NCBI GenBank assembly: GCA_023400235.1 | Contig: JAEXFI010000005.1 | Span: 62,001 to 126,000 of the forward strand | Length of the DNA: 64,000 bases | Direction: 5' to 3' | DNA from: Bacillota bacterium | GTDB lineage: Bacteria; Bacillota; Clostridia; Acetivibrionales; DSM-1351 | Shown here: positions 1 through 8,343 of the stretch, in pieces | Numbering within the stretch: position 1 is the stretch's first letter | Layout of the letters: each line of letters begins with the position of its first letter | Position numbers and translations under genes: made by a program | The notes under the pieces: generated by a model | What the model was told of the DNA's origin: nothing | What the model saw: the letters and a program-made list of their open reading frames with translations, nothing else | Database searches by the model: none

Positions 1-844
1 ACAAGGTCACTCCGCCCACGTTAATTGCGTCAGGCAGGACTGCAATTCTGAAAGTCCAGTATTTCTGGCGGATATCCAAGGAGGATAAGGATACCTCGGA
101 TACCTTAAACCCGTCGATGTAGGTTCCGGAGTTATTTATGCGTATGGCCTTGAAAAGACCATACTGACCTACCTGAAGGCTCCACCATTCCGGGGTGTAT
201 TTTCCCCTGCTGTAGCCGAAATCGCCGGGACTGGTCCAGAAACCCAGCTTTTGATCATTGAGAAAAAAGGTTATGTCTGATGGCCAGTTGTTGTTTACAC
301 CGGGAGCTTCTGAGCCAAGCTCCATGGATATCTCCAGTTCTTCCGGCTGTTGGGCCGACAGCAGAAAGTTAGGAATTTTGTATTCCACATAACCCTCCGT
401 AAACCAAAGGATACCTGCATTAACTCTTTCGGGGTCCAGAAAGTACCTGGGATCGTCAAATTGACCTATAATTTTCTCGGGAGTGGCAATACCGCAGGTG
501 GGTGTTGCTCTGAAATCGGAATAATGACCTATGGGCATGGAAAATTCATGGAAATTTCTTATATTGGCTTGTTTTACGGGAAAGGCAATCTCAATGGAAT
601 CCACAGCCAGGTGGCAGAGCTTTTGCACGGCACCATCAATGCTCTTGCGCTCACTCCTGACAATACCTGCTCCTTCAAGCTTTCTCACATGCATGGTCAC
701 AATAGCACTGCTCAAGCCCAGATGCTGGGCCAATTGCTTTATATTTAAAGAATTTTCTGCCAACAAGTTGATTATTTTTATTCGTACTTCACTGCTCAGG
801 GCTTCATAAACCGGCAGCCATTTTTCCGATATATCCATTTTCAT
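1..844 (-). CDS. ArsR-type HTH transcriptional regulator (3' end cut by window)
   Basis: I read this reverse-strand frame directly; it stays open from the ATG at 844 to the window edge (281 codons). A GGAGGAG ribosome binding site lies 9 bases before the ATG. Residues about 10-75 form a winged helix-turn-helix of the ArsR kind (start MKMDISEKWLPVYEALSSEV, then a segment with NIKQLAQHLGLSSAIV). The rest is a beta-rich region with many Trp, Tyr and Gly, like the ligand-sensing part of COG4189-type regulators. It is divergent from the arabinofuranosidase gene, so it probably controls that gene in response to an arabinose-containing sugar; the ligand is inference. No ArsR metal-binding Cys pair is visible in the part I can read. 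Confidence 0.8.
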   Translation of the reverse strand, partial: MKMDISEKWLPVYEALSSEVRIKIINLLAENSLNIKQLAQHLGLSSAIVTMHVRKLEGAGIVRSERKSIDGAVQKLCHLAVDSIEIAFPVKQANIRNFHEFSMPIGHYSDFRATPTCGIATPEKIIGQFDDPRYFLDPERVNAGILWFTEGYVEYKIPNFLLSAQQPEELEISMELGSEAPGVNNNWPSDITFFLNDQKLGFWTSPGDFGYSRGKYTPEWWSLQVGQYGLFKAIRINNSGTYIDGFKVSEVSLSSLDIRQKYWTFRIAVLPDAINVGGVTL

Positions 845-860
845 GAAAGCTTACTCCTCC

Positions 861-879
861 ACTAATGATTAATATTAGT
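861..879. promoter_or_regulatory. Inverted repeat before the ArsR-type gene
   Basis: ACTAAT and ATTAGT form a perfect 6-bp inverted repeat separated by 7 bases, just upstream of the regulator's ribosome binding site. The position suits an autoregulatory operator, but AT-rich repeats of this size also occur by chance. Confidence 0.35.
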
Positions 880-937
880 ATAAATAACCGCCGGGAGTTT
901 GTAAATAGCAGAACCCCTCAAAATTGTCGCATTACTG

Positions 938-966
938 TTGACATAGCATGTATTCAAGGATATTAT
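938..966 (+). promoter_or_regulatory. Sigma-A promoter of the arabinofuranosidase gene
   Basis: TTGACA at 938-943 is a perfect -35 box. It is separated by exactly 17 bases from TATTAT at 961-966. Transcription would start near 973, about 55 bases before the GH51 start codon. Confidence 0.75.
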
Positions 967-987
967 ATAGTTATTAATAATACAGTT

Positions 988-1006
988 ATGCTATTAACAA
1001 TAGCAT
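988..1006. promoter_or_regulatory. Likely operator between promoter and GH51 gene
   Basis: ATGCTATT (988-995) and AATAGCAT (999-1006) form a perfect 8-bp inverted repeat with a 3-base spacer. It lies just downstream of the predicted transcription start, where a bound repressor would block elongation. The divergent ArsR-type regulator is the obvious candidate to bind it; that link is inference. Confidence 0.55.
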
Positions 1007-1028
1007 TAATTCGTTGGGAGGTAAGTTA

Positions 1029-2537
1029 ATGAGCAACGCTAAAATGATACTCAATAAGGATTACATTATAGGTGAGGTGGATAAAAGGCTGTACGGATCA
1101 TTTATAGAGCACCTGGGAAGGGCGGTTTACGGTGGGATATATGAACCGGGCCATCCTACTGCAGACAAGTATGGGTTCCGGCAGGATGTGGCAGCCCTGG
1201 TGAGGGAGATGCAGGTTCCTATTATAAGATATCCGGGAGGAAATTTTGTATCAGGCTACAATTGGGAGGACGGTGTAGGCCCTGTAGCAGATCGCCCAAG
1301 AAGGACCGACCTGGCCTGGACTACCATTGAAACCAATCACGTAGGTACAAACGAATTCTGTACCTGGGCCAAAGAAGTGGGAGCCGAGGTAATGATGGCG
1401 GTGAATCTGGGTACCAGAGGGGCGGATGCTGCCAGAAATCTGGTGGAGTACTGCAATCATCCCCAGGGAACCTACTGGAGTGACTTGAGAAAAACACACG
1501 GCTACAGTCAGCCGCACAATATCAAAACCTGGTGCCTGGGCAATGAGATGGACGGTACCTGGCAAATAGGTTCAAAAACTGCCGAGGAATACGGCAGGCT
1601 GGCTTGTGAGACTGCCAAGGTAATGAAATGGGTGGATCCTTCAATCGAACTTGTAGCCTGCGGTAGTTCAGGCAGCGGCATGCCTGCCTTCCCCCAATGG
1701 GAGGCAACTGTTCTGGAACACACCTACGAGCATGTGGACTATATATCACTGCATACTTACTATGGTAACCGGGATAATGACACCGCAAACTTCCTCGCAA
1801 GGTCAATGGACATGGATGCTTTCATTAAAACCGTTATTTCTACCTGTGATTATGTAAAAGCAAAAAAACGCAGCAAGAAAAACATAAACCTTTCCTTTGA
1901 CGAATGGAATGTATGGTTCCACTCCAATGATGCGGACAAAAAGCTGGAAAGATGGTCTATTGCGCCACACCAGTTAGAGGATGAATACAATTTTGAGGAT
2001 GCCTTGATGGTGGGAAGCATGCTGATTACCCTGCTGAAAAACGCCGACAGGGTAAAGCTGGCCTGCCTGGCACAGCTTGTCAATGTTATTGCACCAATAA
2101 TGACTGAAAACAACGGCGCTACCTGGAAGCAGACTATTTACTATCCGTTTATGCATACTTCGGTATTTGCCAGAGGCACGGTTTTAAATGCTACGGTAAA
2201 AGCACCCAGGTATGATACAAAGGAATTTACCGATGTGCCTTATATCGACGCTGCCGCAGTTCTCAGTCAGGATGAAAAAGAGCTAACAATACTGGCTGTC
2301 AACAAGAACCTTGAGGAAAGCATCAACCTGGAGATAGAACTTAACGGTCTGGGCAATTTCCGGGTTATAGAGCACCTTGTTATGGAGCACCCTGAGCTTA
2401 AGGCTGTGAATACAAGGCAGAATCCCGACAATGTGGTACCTGTCTCAGGTGGCAGTGCCCTGATGGAGGATGGAAAGGTTAAGGCAGGACTAAACAGACA
2501 GTCCTGGAATGTTATAAGATTGGAAAAGCTGGCTTAA
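1029..2537 (+). CDS. abfA: Alpha-L-arabinofuranosidase, GH51
   Basis: Removes terminal alpha-L-arabinofuranosyl residues from arabinoxylan or arabinan oligosaccharides. The 502-residue length is normal for intracellular GH51 enzymes, and no signal peptide is seen, so it should act on imported oligosaccharides. The family acid/base is E173 in GNEMDG and the nucleophile is E292 in FDEWN. The N-terminal segment (SFIEHLGRAVYGGIYEP) and the C-terminal beta region with VIRLE are typical. The reading frame could open at a TTG at 1014, but GGGAGGT at 1016-1022 sits 6 bases before the ATG at 1029, so I use 1029. It has its own promoter and seems monocistronic. Confidence 0.95.
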   Translation: MSNAKMILNKDYIIGEVDKRLYGSFIEHLGRAVYGGIYEPGHPTADKYGFRQDVAALVREMQVPIIRYPGGNFVSGYNWEDGVGPVADRPRRTDLAWTTIETNHVGTNEFCTWAKEVGAEVMMAVNLGTRGADAARNLVEYCNHPQGTYWSDLRKTHGYSQPHNIKTWCLGNEMDGTWQIGSKTAEEYGRLACETAKVMKWVDPSIELVACGSSGSGMPAFPQWEATVLEHTYEHVDYISLHTYYGNRDNDTANFLARSMDMDAFIKTVISTCDYVKAKKRSKKNINLSFDEWNVWFHSNDADKKLERWSIAPHQLEDEYNFEDALMVGSMLITLLKNADRVKLACLAQLVNVIAPIMTENNGATWKQTIYYPFMHTSVFARGTVLNATVKAPRYDTKEFTDVPYIDAAAVLSQDEKELTILAVNKNLEESINLEIELNGLGNFRVIEHLVMEHPELKAVNTRQNPDNVVPVSGGSALMEDGKVKAGLNRQSWNVIRLEKLA

Positions 2538-2614
2538 GAAATTCCATAAGTCATTGCAGCCAAGAGGCTGTTGCAAGACATATAAATATGCAGAGTTAAG
2601 GGAAAAGCGAGGTC

Positions 2615-2644
2615 TTGCATCCATTTTTAGGAAAATAGATGCAA
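2615..2644 (+). terminator. Hairpin after the GH51 gene
   Basis: TTGCATC and GATGCAA pair, and the stem continues with ATTTT/AAAAT after one C-A mismatch, closing a TAGG loop. No U-tract follows. It may be a weak terminator or one arm of a larger structure: TGCAAGAC upstream (about 2573-2580) can also pair with GTCTTGCA overlapping this stem. Confidence 0.35.
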
Positions 2645-2686
2645 AATGTGGGCTTTATCCCATGGGCCACAAGCAGTTTTTCTATA

Positions 2687-2730
2687 GGGAGTGTTGTAAA
2701 ATGAAAGTAATTTCATTTTGTAACACTCCC
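2687..2730. repeat. 20-bp near-perfect inverted repeat (hairpin)
   Basis: Two 20-base arms at 2687-2706 and 2711-2730 pair except for two adjacent positions, around a 4-base loop; three T follow. It could terminate transcription from either side or be the remnant of a small mobile element. The rest of the 2538-2925 gap holds further small hairpins and no credible gene. Confidence 0.5.
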
Positions 2731-2925
2731 TTTGACATGCACTTGTTCCTGTTTTTGATAATGTTATTACTAAAATAATTGCTGTATAATAGAATATATC
2801 AATGAATTAAACATGTTGCAATGTATCCGGGGGTGGCAGCGTACGGCTCCGGTACAAGCGGCGGCATCGCAGGAGCTGTTATCTTAAGATAGCATTGTAT
2901 TTATCACATATACCCAGGGGGGCCC

Positions 2926-3831
2926 ATGAAACATATATTTATCATTAATCCCGCGGCAGGCAAAGGCAAATCTGTTGAGCTGATTCCATTTATACAGGAG
3001 TACTTTAAAAGCAGAGAACAGGAAGAACTTATTGTTGAGGTGACCCGTCATCCCGGGCATGCGGCGGAGCTTGCCGGAAAATATTCTCAAGGAGAACCTT
3101 GCCGGATATACTCCATAGGAGGGGATGGTACGGTAAATGAAATTGTAAACGGGATGGCGGGGTCCTCAGCTGCGCTTGGAGTAATACCAACCGGGTCGGG
3201 AAATGATTTTATACGCAGTCTGCATTCGGAGACAGAGGTAAACACAATTATAACCCGCACAATTGAAGGTATAGAGAAAAGTATGGACCTTGCCAGAGTA
3301 AATGATAAATATTTTGTAAATATATCCTCCATAGGTTTTGATGCAAATGTTGTATACAATGCGGAATTATTTAAGAAAAAGCCCGGGATTACGGGCAGCA
3401 TGGCATACCTGCTTTCCATCATCTACACTGTCTTCAAACACAGGATTTGCAGTATAGAAGTCCATATTGACGGGGAAAAGACAGACATGAAGGCCTTGCT
3501 GGTGGCAGTTGCCAACGGCAGGTATTATGGAGGGGGCATGATGCCGGCACCGGATGCACGGCTTGATGACGGGCTGCTGGATGTGTGCCTGGTAAGCGAG
3601 GTAAGCCGTCTTAAAATATTAAGCCTGTTTCCAAAGTATATGAAAGGCAGGCATGGCGTTATCAAGCAGGTAAGCTTTAAAAAATGCCAAAGAGTAAAAA
3701 TCCTCAGTGAAGAGGAGTTCTGCCTGAATATTGACGGGGAAATAGTAGCAGCCAGGTGCGCTGATTTTGAAATAATCCCTGCGGGCATCAGGGTCATACT
3801 GCCCTGCCAGGAGCACAAGCCTCAAGCCTGA
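2926..3831 (+). CDS. Diacylglycerol/lipid kinase, YegS/DagK family
   Basis: A 301-residue protein of the DAGK catalytic family, which phosphorylates a lipid alcohol such as diacylglycerol using ATP at the membrane surface. The nucleotide-binding signature IGGDGTVNEIVNG lies near residues 64-76 and PTGSGNDF near 88-95. The C-terminal half (YGGGMMPAPDARLDDGLLDVCLV) is typical of the second domain. GGGGGG just before CCC-ATG is the ribosome binding site. In Firmicutes the family recycles diacylglycerol from lipoteichoic acid synthesis; the substrate here is not shown by sequence. Confidence 0.9.
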   Translation: MKHIFIINPAAGKGKSVELIPFIQEYFKSREQEELIVEVTRHPGHAAELAGKYSQGEPCRIYSIGGDGTVNEIVNGMAGSSAALGVIPTGSGNDFIRSLHSETEVNTIITRTIEGIEKSMDLARVNDKYFVNISSIGFDANVVYNAELFKKKPGITGSMAYLLSIIYTVFKHRICSIEVHIDGEKTDMKALLVAVANGRYYGGGMMPAPDARLDDGLLDVCLVSEVSRLKILSLFPKYMKGRHGVIKQVSFKKCQRVKILSEEEFCLNIDGEIVAARCADFEIIPAGIRVILPCQEHKPQA

Positions 3832-3871
3832 AAAGGGCTGTGCTCACATTAAGGATAGAAGGAAGAGAACC

Positions 3872-5035
3872 ATGAAAATAATACATACGGGAGACTGGCA
3901 CATAGGCAAGATAGTAAATGATTTCAGCATGCTGGAAGATCAGAAGTACATATTGGAGCAGCTTATTTCAGTGGTAGAACAGGAAAAGCCGGATGCCCTG
4001 ATAATTGCAGGAGACATTTTCGACAGGAGCATACCTCCCGTTGAGGCGGTGGAGCTGGTAGACCAGGTATTTTACAGGCTGCTCATGGAAATGCAGGTGC
4101 CAATTCTGGCTATTGCGGGAAATCATGACAGTGCGGAACGGCTTTCCTTTGCCAACAGGATTCTTACAAACAACGGCTTACACATCCAGGGGACCTTTGA
4201 CGGCAATGTACCCTGCATATCACTGGAGGATTCCTTCGGAACTGTAAATTTCTATCTTGTTCCCTATACCGACCCCAGAAATGTACGTCACATATATAAG
4301 GACGAGCAAATAAGCACCCATGACCAGGCCGCAAAAAAAATAATTGAAAAAATCGGACAGACCTTTGACACCCGGCAGAGAAATGTAATGGTAACCCACG
4401 GCTACATTACGCGGCTGGGCGAACCTGCGGAGTACATCAGTGACTCCGAGCGGCCTTTAAGCATCGGAGGGACTGATTTTGTCAGCTCAGAGCACTTCAG
4501 CATTTTCAACTATACGGCCCTGGGGCATCTTCATGCTCCGCAGAAGGCCGGCTATGATAATGTAAGGTATTCGGGTTCACTTCTCAAATATTCTTTTTCG
4601 GAAGTAAACCACAAAAAGGGCATAACCGTTGCAGAACTGGACCAGAAGGGAAATACCTCCGTCAGGCACATAGAGCTGATTCCCAGAAGAGATATGAGAA
4701 TAATAAAAGGGCCGGTAAATGAACTTGTCAGCCCGGAAGTATATAAGAGTGCAAATACTGAGGACTACATACATGCAATTATAACAGACAGGGGTGAGCT
4801 CATTGACCCCATGTCAAAGCTCAGAGCTGTCTATCCCAATGTCATGGGGCTCTCAAGGGAGGGCGGAAGCCTCAGGGAGGGCTCAAAAACCTCAGCCTCC
4901 CAAGGCTATAAATCAAAATCAAAGCTGGAGCTCTTCAGGGAATTCTATAATTCCATTCAGGGAGAAGCCCTTGGAGAGGAAGCTGAAAAGGTTATTACAA
5001 GAATAATAGGAGAAGTTGAAAAGGAAGGAGTATAG
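3872..5035 (+). CDS. sbcD: Exonuclease subunit SbcD
   Basis: The nuclease subunit of the SbcCD (Mre11-Rad50-like) complex, which opens hairpins and processes protein-blocked or palindromic DNA ends. Metallophosphoesterase motifs appear in order: GDWHIG (residues 7-12), GDIFDR (47-52), GNHDS and GHLHAP. The length of 387 matches the family. Its stop precedes the preferred sbcC start by 28 bases, so the two are co-transcribed. The C-terminal third is more variable and includes a Ser/Gly-rich stretch (GLSREGGSLREGSKTSAS). Confidence 0.95.
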   Translation: MKIIHTGDWHIGKIVNDFSMLEDQKYILEQLISVVEQEKPDALIIAGDIFDRSIPPVEAVELVDQVFYRLLMEMQVPILAIAGNHDSAERLSFANRILTNNGLHIQGTFDGNVPCISLEDSFGTVNFYLVPYTDPRNVRHIYKDEQISTHDQAAKKIIEKIGQTFDTRQRNVMVTHGYITRLGEPAEYISDSERPLSIGGTDFVSSEHFSIFNYTALGHLHAPQKAGYDNVRYSGSLLKYSFSEVNHKKGITVAELDQKGNTSVRHIELIPRRDMRIIKGPVNELVSPEVYKSANTEDYIHAIITDRGELIDPMSKLRAVYPNVMGLSREGGSLREGSKTSASQGYKSKSKLELFREFYNSIQGEALGEEAEKVITRIIGEVEKEGV

Positions 5036-5063
5036 CAGGCAGGCTGTACGGAAGGTTGTTGAA

Positions 5064-8000
5064 ATGAAACCGTTGAAACTTACAATGAGTGCCTTTGGCC
5101 CCTATGCGGGGGAGCAGCACATTGATTTTACCCTTCTCAGGGAGCAGATATTTGTTATTTCAGGGCCTACAGGGGCAGGAAAGACCACCATCTTTGATGC
5201 CATCAGCTTTGCTTTGTTCGGAGAGGCCTCCGGCAGCAGCAGGGACAGAGACAGCCTCCGAAGCGATTTTGCTTCCTCCGGGACTGAAACCTATGTAGAA
5301 CTGGAATTCGAGCTTAAAGGCCGGTGCTACAAAATAAAGAGATCCCCACAACAGGAACAGAAAAAACTGAGGGGAGAAGGTTATACTGTAAAAAATGCCG
5401 ATGCGGAGCTCCTGCTTTCAGACGGGACACTCATAACTAAAATTGCCAATGTTGACGAAAGGATAAATGAGCTGCTGGGCATAAATAAAGCCCAGTTCAA
5501 GCAAATTGTCATGCTGCCCCAGGGGGAGTTCAGAAAGCTTTTGGAGGCAGACAGCGCAGATAGAGAATTGATATTCAGGAAAATTTTTGGAACAGAGGGT
5601 TTTGCCGAAATCCAAAGAAGGCTGGAGGATGAGAGCAAAGAGCTGACTAAGGCTGTGCACGATATAAAGACACAGCTGGAAACCCACATCAGGCATGTGG
5701 ATTCAGGGGAGAATCAAAGCCTGAAGGAGGCCAGGCAGGCTAAAAATGTAAACCTTGGGCTAATTCTTGAGCTGCTTGGAATTGAGGCGGCAAATGACAA
5801 AAAAAGGATGGAGCAGCTTGGTGCAGGACAGCTTCAGAGTGCCAAAAAGCTGGGAAGCCTTAAAGAGGATATTGTTAAAAAAATTGAAAACAACAAAAAG
5901 CTTGAAGCCAGAGAGCGCCTGAGACTTGACTATGCAGCGGCCTTGGAAGGCTCTCAGGAGTATGCACATAGAGAAACTGTGCTTGAGTATTCCAGAAGGG
6001 CTCTGACTATTGCCGAGGTGGACGAGAGGCTCAAAAAGGCCCGCAATAGTATTGAGGCAAAAAAAGGTCAGTTGGAACAGGCCGGGCAGACGGCCAGGGA
6101 TAAAAGCCGGGAGTTTGAAGCTGCTAAGCTTGCACTGTGTTCTCAGAAGGAAAAGGAACCCCACAGAAAAAAGTACGAAGCCCAGCTGGCGTTGATAAAC
6201 AGCATGCTTCCAAAGGTGCTTGAATACGACAGGTGCATTGGTGCTCTGGAAGCTGCAAAAATGAGAAGCAGCGGCATAAAACAAGAGCTTGAACAGTTGG
6301 AGGACAGGCTGGCAGGTGAAAAGGCAAGCCTCAAGGAAAAGGACGACCTTTTGAAAAAGCTGTATGCCGCGGAGGCTGAAAATGTCAGACTTGAGAAAGA
6401 AATAGCCAACAATAAAAAGCTTTTGACTGAGCTCGATGGCATCAGAAAGCAGATTGAGGCCTATTTTGAACTGGATATGGGCTATAGTGGCAAAAAGCAG
6501 GACTTTGAAAGCTTTGACAGGGAATTCATCCTGTTCAGAAGCCGCCTTGAGAGGGAAGAGGACAACTATTTGCGGGCGCAGGCCGGCTTGATGGCCAAAA
6601 CCCTTAAAGAGGGCCAACCGTGCCCTGTATGTGGCTCCACAGCTCATCCGGTACCTGCGCAGATACCCGAGAATATAACGGAAGAGGAAGAGCTTAAAAA
6701 TTTAAAACGCCAATTTGCGGAGTTAAATGAAAAGAGAAGTGAAAGACTTAAGGCACTGTCCCAACTCAACGGAAATCTGGAGAGCAGAAAAACGGAGATT
6801 AGAAACAGGCTGTTGGTTTTGGAAGCCGGTACTCTGCCGGCGTTTATCCATGAAGCTGCCGCTCAGGCGGAGAATGCGCCGGAATTACATGCCGGAGGGC
6901 CCGGGGATCATACTAAAATTCTGCTGTGGGGTATGCTTAAGGATATTCGGGAGGAGATAAATAATAAGGGTTCTGCTCTTAAGACCGTAACAGTGTCTTT
7001 GATGGCATCTCACAAGGCAACCTCGGAGTTTGTGGGCAAAAAGGAAGCTCTGGAAAGGGACTGTAAGGATTCGGAGGATAATTTAAAAAACCTTGAAGGA
7101 CAGCTAAAGACACAGGGGGAAAAAAGAGCGGGGGCAGAGGCAGAACTGACCCGTGCTCTTGCAGAGGCCGGCAGCATTGAGAAGGAGGTGCCTTCTGAAC
7201 TTCGTTCCGCGGCAAAGCTGAATGCCGCTGCCGAAGATATAAAGCGTTCCATTGCTCAAATGGAAAAGGACCTCCAAAGTGCCGAACGCTTCCAGGAGGA
7301 GGCGGGACAGCTGTTGAACCAGGCCGAAAAGCAGCTTGCAGTAATAAGCACCTCCTTGCAGGAGAGTGAGCTGGAAAAGGTGTCTCTGGAGGAACAGCTT
7401 CAGGAGAAGCTCAAGTCTGCCGGTTTTAAGGATTATGCCCATTTTGCGTCCATGAAAAAAAGCCAGCAGGAAATTGACAGTCTGCAGGAGGATATCACGA
7501 CGTATTATCAGAAGCTGAACTCCTTAAAGGAGATGCTGGCCCGGCTTGAAGAAGAGACTGGAAATATGGTCCTGGAGGATGTGGGCGGTCTGGAGCAGGA
7601 ATATGGAAGGCAGCTTGAAGACCAGGGCAGGCTGCAGGAACAGCAGAACATTGTATTTTCAAGGTATACCAATAATACCGGCACTCTCCTGCAGCTTGAA
7701 AAGATTTCTGACAGGCTGCAGCAGCTTGAACTGAAATATAATACCATAGGAGAGCTGTCGAAGGTGGCCAGAGGGGATAACTCCCAGAGATTAACCTTTG
7801 AAAGGTATGTTCTGGCTGCATATTTTGATGAGATAATTACTGCTGCCAACCTGCGTCTGGAGAAAATGACGGGCTCAAGGTACTACCTGAGAAGGAAAGA
7901 GGAAAAAGGCAAGGGAAGGGCGCAGCAGGGCCTTGAACTTGAGGTTTACGACAATTACACAGGAAAGTCCAGACATGTGAAGACCCTGTCCGGAGGTGAG

Positions 8001-8276
8001 GGGTTTAAAGCCTCTCTGGCGCTGGCACTGGGTCTGGCAGATGTTGTACAGGCATATTCGGGAGGAATCAGTCTGGACACCCTGTTTATTGATGAAGGCT
8101 TTGGCTCTCTTGATCCGGAATCTTTGGACAGTGCCGTCCAGTGCCTTATAGACATACAAAAGACTGGCCGGCTGGTAGGGGTCATCTCCCATGTGGCAGA
8201 GCTCAAGGAGCGGATAAAGTCGGTTTTAGAAATAATTCCTAAAAAAGAGGGAAGTTTTGCGAATTTTACCGTATAA
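5064..8276 (+). CDS. sbcC: SbcC, SMC-like ATPase of the SbcCD nuclease
   Basis: A 1070-residue Rad50-like ATPase that clamps DNA and drives SbcD. Walker A GPTGAGKTT is at residues 34-42, followed by long coiled coils. The zinc-hook CPVC at 520-523 lies almost exactly mid-protein, as expected. The ABC signature LSGGEG is at 975-980 and Walker B LFIDEGF at 1007-1013. The frame could begin at a TTG at 5016 that overlaps sbcD, but family members begin close to MKPLKL..FGPY and GGAAGG precedes the ATG at 5064, so I choose 5064. A long antisense frame at 5760-6647 is a by-product of the repetitive coiled-coil codons. Confidence 0.95.
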   Translation: MKPLKLTMSAFGPYAGEQHIDFTLLREQIFVISGPTGAGKTTIFDAISFALFGEASGSSRDRDSLRSDFASSGTETYVELEFELKGRCYKIKRSPQQEQKKLRGEGYTVKNADAELLLSDGTLITKIANVDERINELLGINKAQFKQIVMLPQGEFRKLLEADSADRELIFRKIFGTEGFAEIQRRLEDESKELTKAVHDIKTQLETHIRHVDSGENQSLKEARQAKNVNLGLILELLGIEAANDKKRMEQLGAGQLQSAKKLGSLKEDIVKKIENNKKLEARERLRLDYAAALEGSQEYAHRETVLEYSRRALTIAEVDERLKKARNSIEAKKGQLEQAGQTARDKSREFEAAKLALCSQKEKEPHRKKYEAQLALINSMLPKVLEYDRCIGALEAAKMRSSGIKQELEQLEDRLAGEKASLKEKDDLLKKLYAAEAENVRLEKEIANNKKLLTELDGIRKQIEAYFELDMGYSGKKQDFESFDREFILFRSRLEREEDNYLRAQAGLMAKTLKEGQPCPVCGSTAHPVPAQIPENITEEEELKNLKRQFAELNEKRSERLKALSQLNGNLESRKTEIRNRLLVLEAGTLPAFIHEAAAQAENAPELHAGGPGDHTKILLWGMLKDIREEINNKGSALKTVTVSLMASHKATSEFVGKKEALERDCKDSEDNLKNLEGQLKTQGEKRAGAEAELTRALAEAGSIEKEVPSELRSAAKLNAAAEDIKRSIAQMEKDLQSAERFQEEAGQLLNQAEKQLAVISTSLQESELEKVSLEEQLQEKLKSAGFKDYAHFASMKKSQQEIDSLQEDITTYYQKLNSLKEMLARLEEETGNMVLEDVGGLEQEYGRQLEDQGRLQEQQNIVFSRYTNNTGTLLQLEKISDRLQQLELKYNTIGELSKVARGDNSQRLTFERYVLAAYFDEIITAANLRLEKMTGSRYYLRRKEEKGKGRAQQGLELEVYDNYTGKSRHVKTLSGGEGFKASLALALGLADVVQAYSGGISLDTLFIDEGFGSLDPESLDSAVQCLIDIQKTGRLVGVISHVAELKERIKSVLEIIPKKEGSFANFTV

Positions 8277-8343
8277 TTAAACAGATGGCAGTTGTATTCA
8301 ATGTACAAAACATCAAATTATACGAAAGGATAGGAGTAATGCT

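Noticed and set aside
350..809. Two plus-strand frames at the left end
   Set aside because: They lie opposite the ArsR-type gene, which has a good start, ribosome binding site and domain.
2554..2778. Open frame of 74 codons after the arabinofuranosidase gene
   Set aside because: No ribosome binding site, odd composition, and the sequence is taken up by hairpins; not a credible protein.
5760..6647. Antisense open frame of 295 codons within sbcC
   Set aside because: It is opposite the coiled-coil part of SbcC, whose Lys/Glu-rich codons avoid stops on the other strand; no ribosome binding site or family match.
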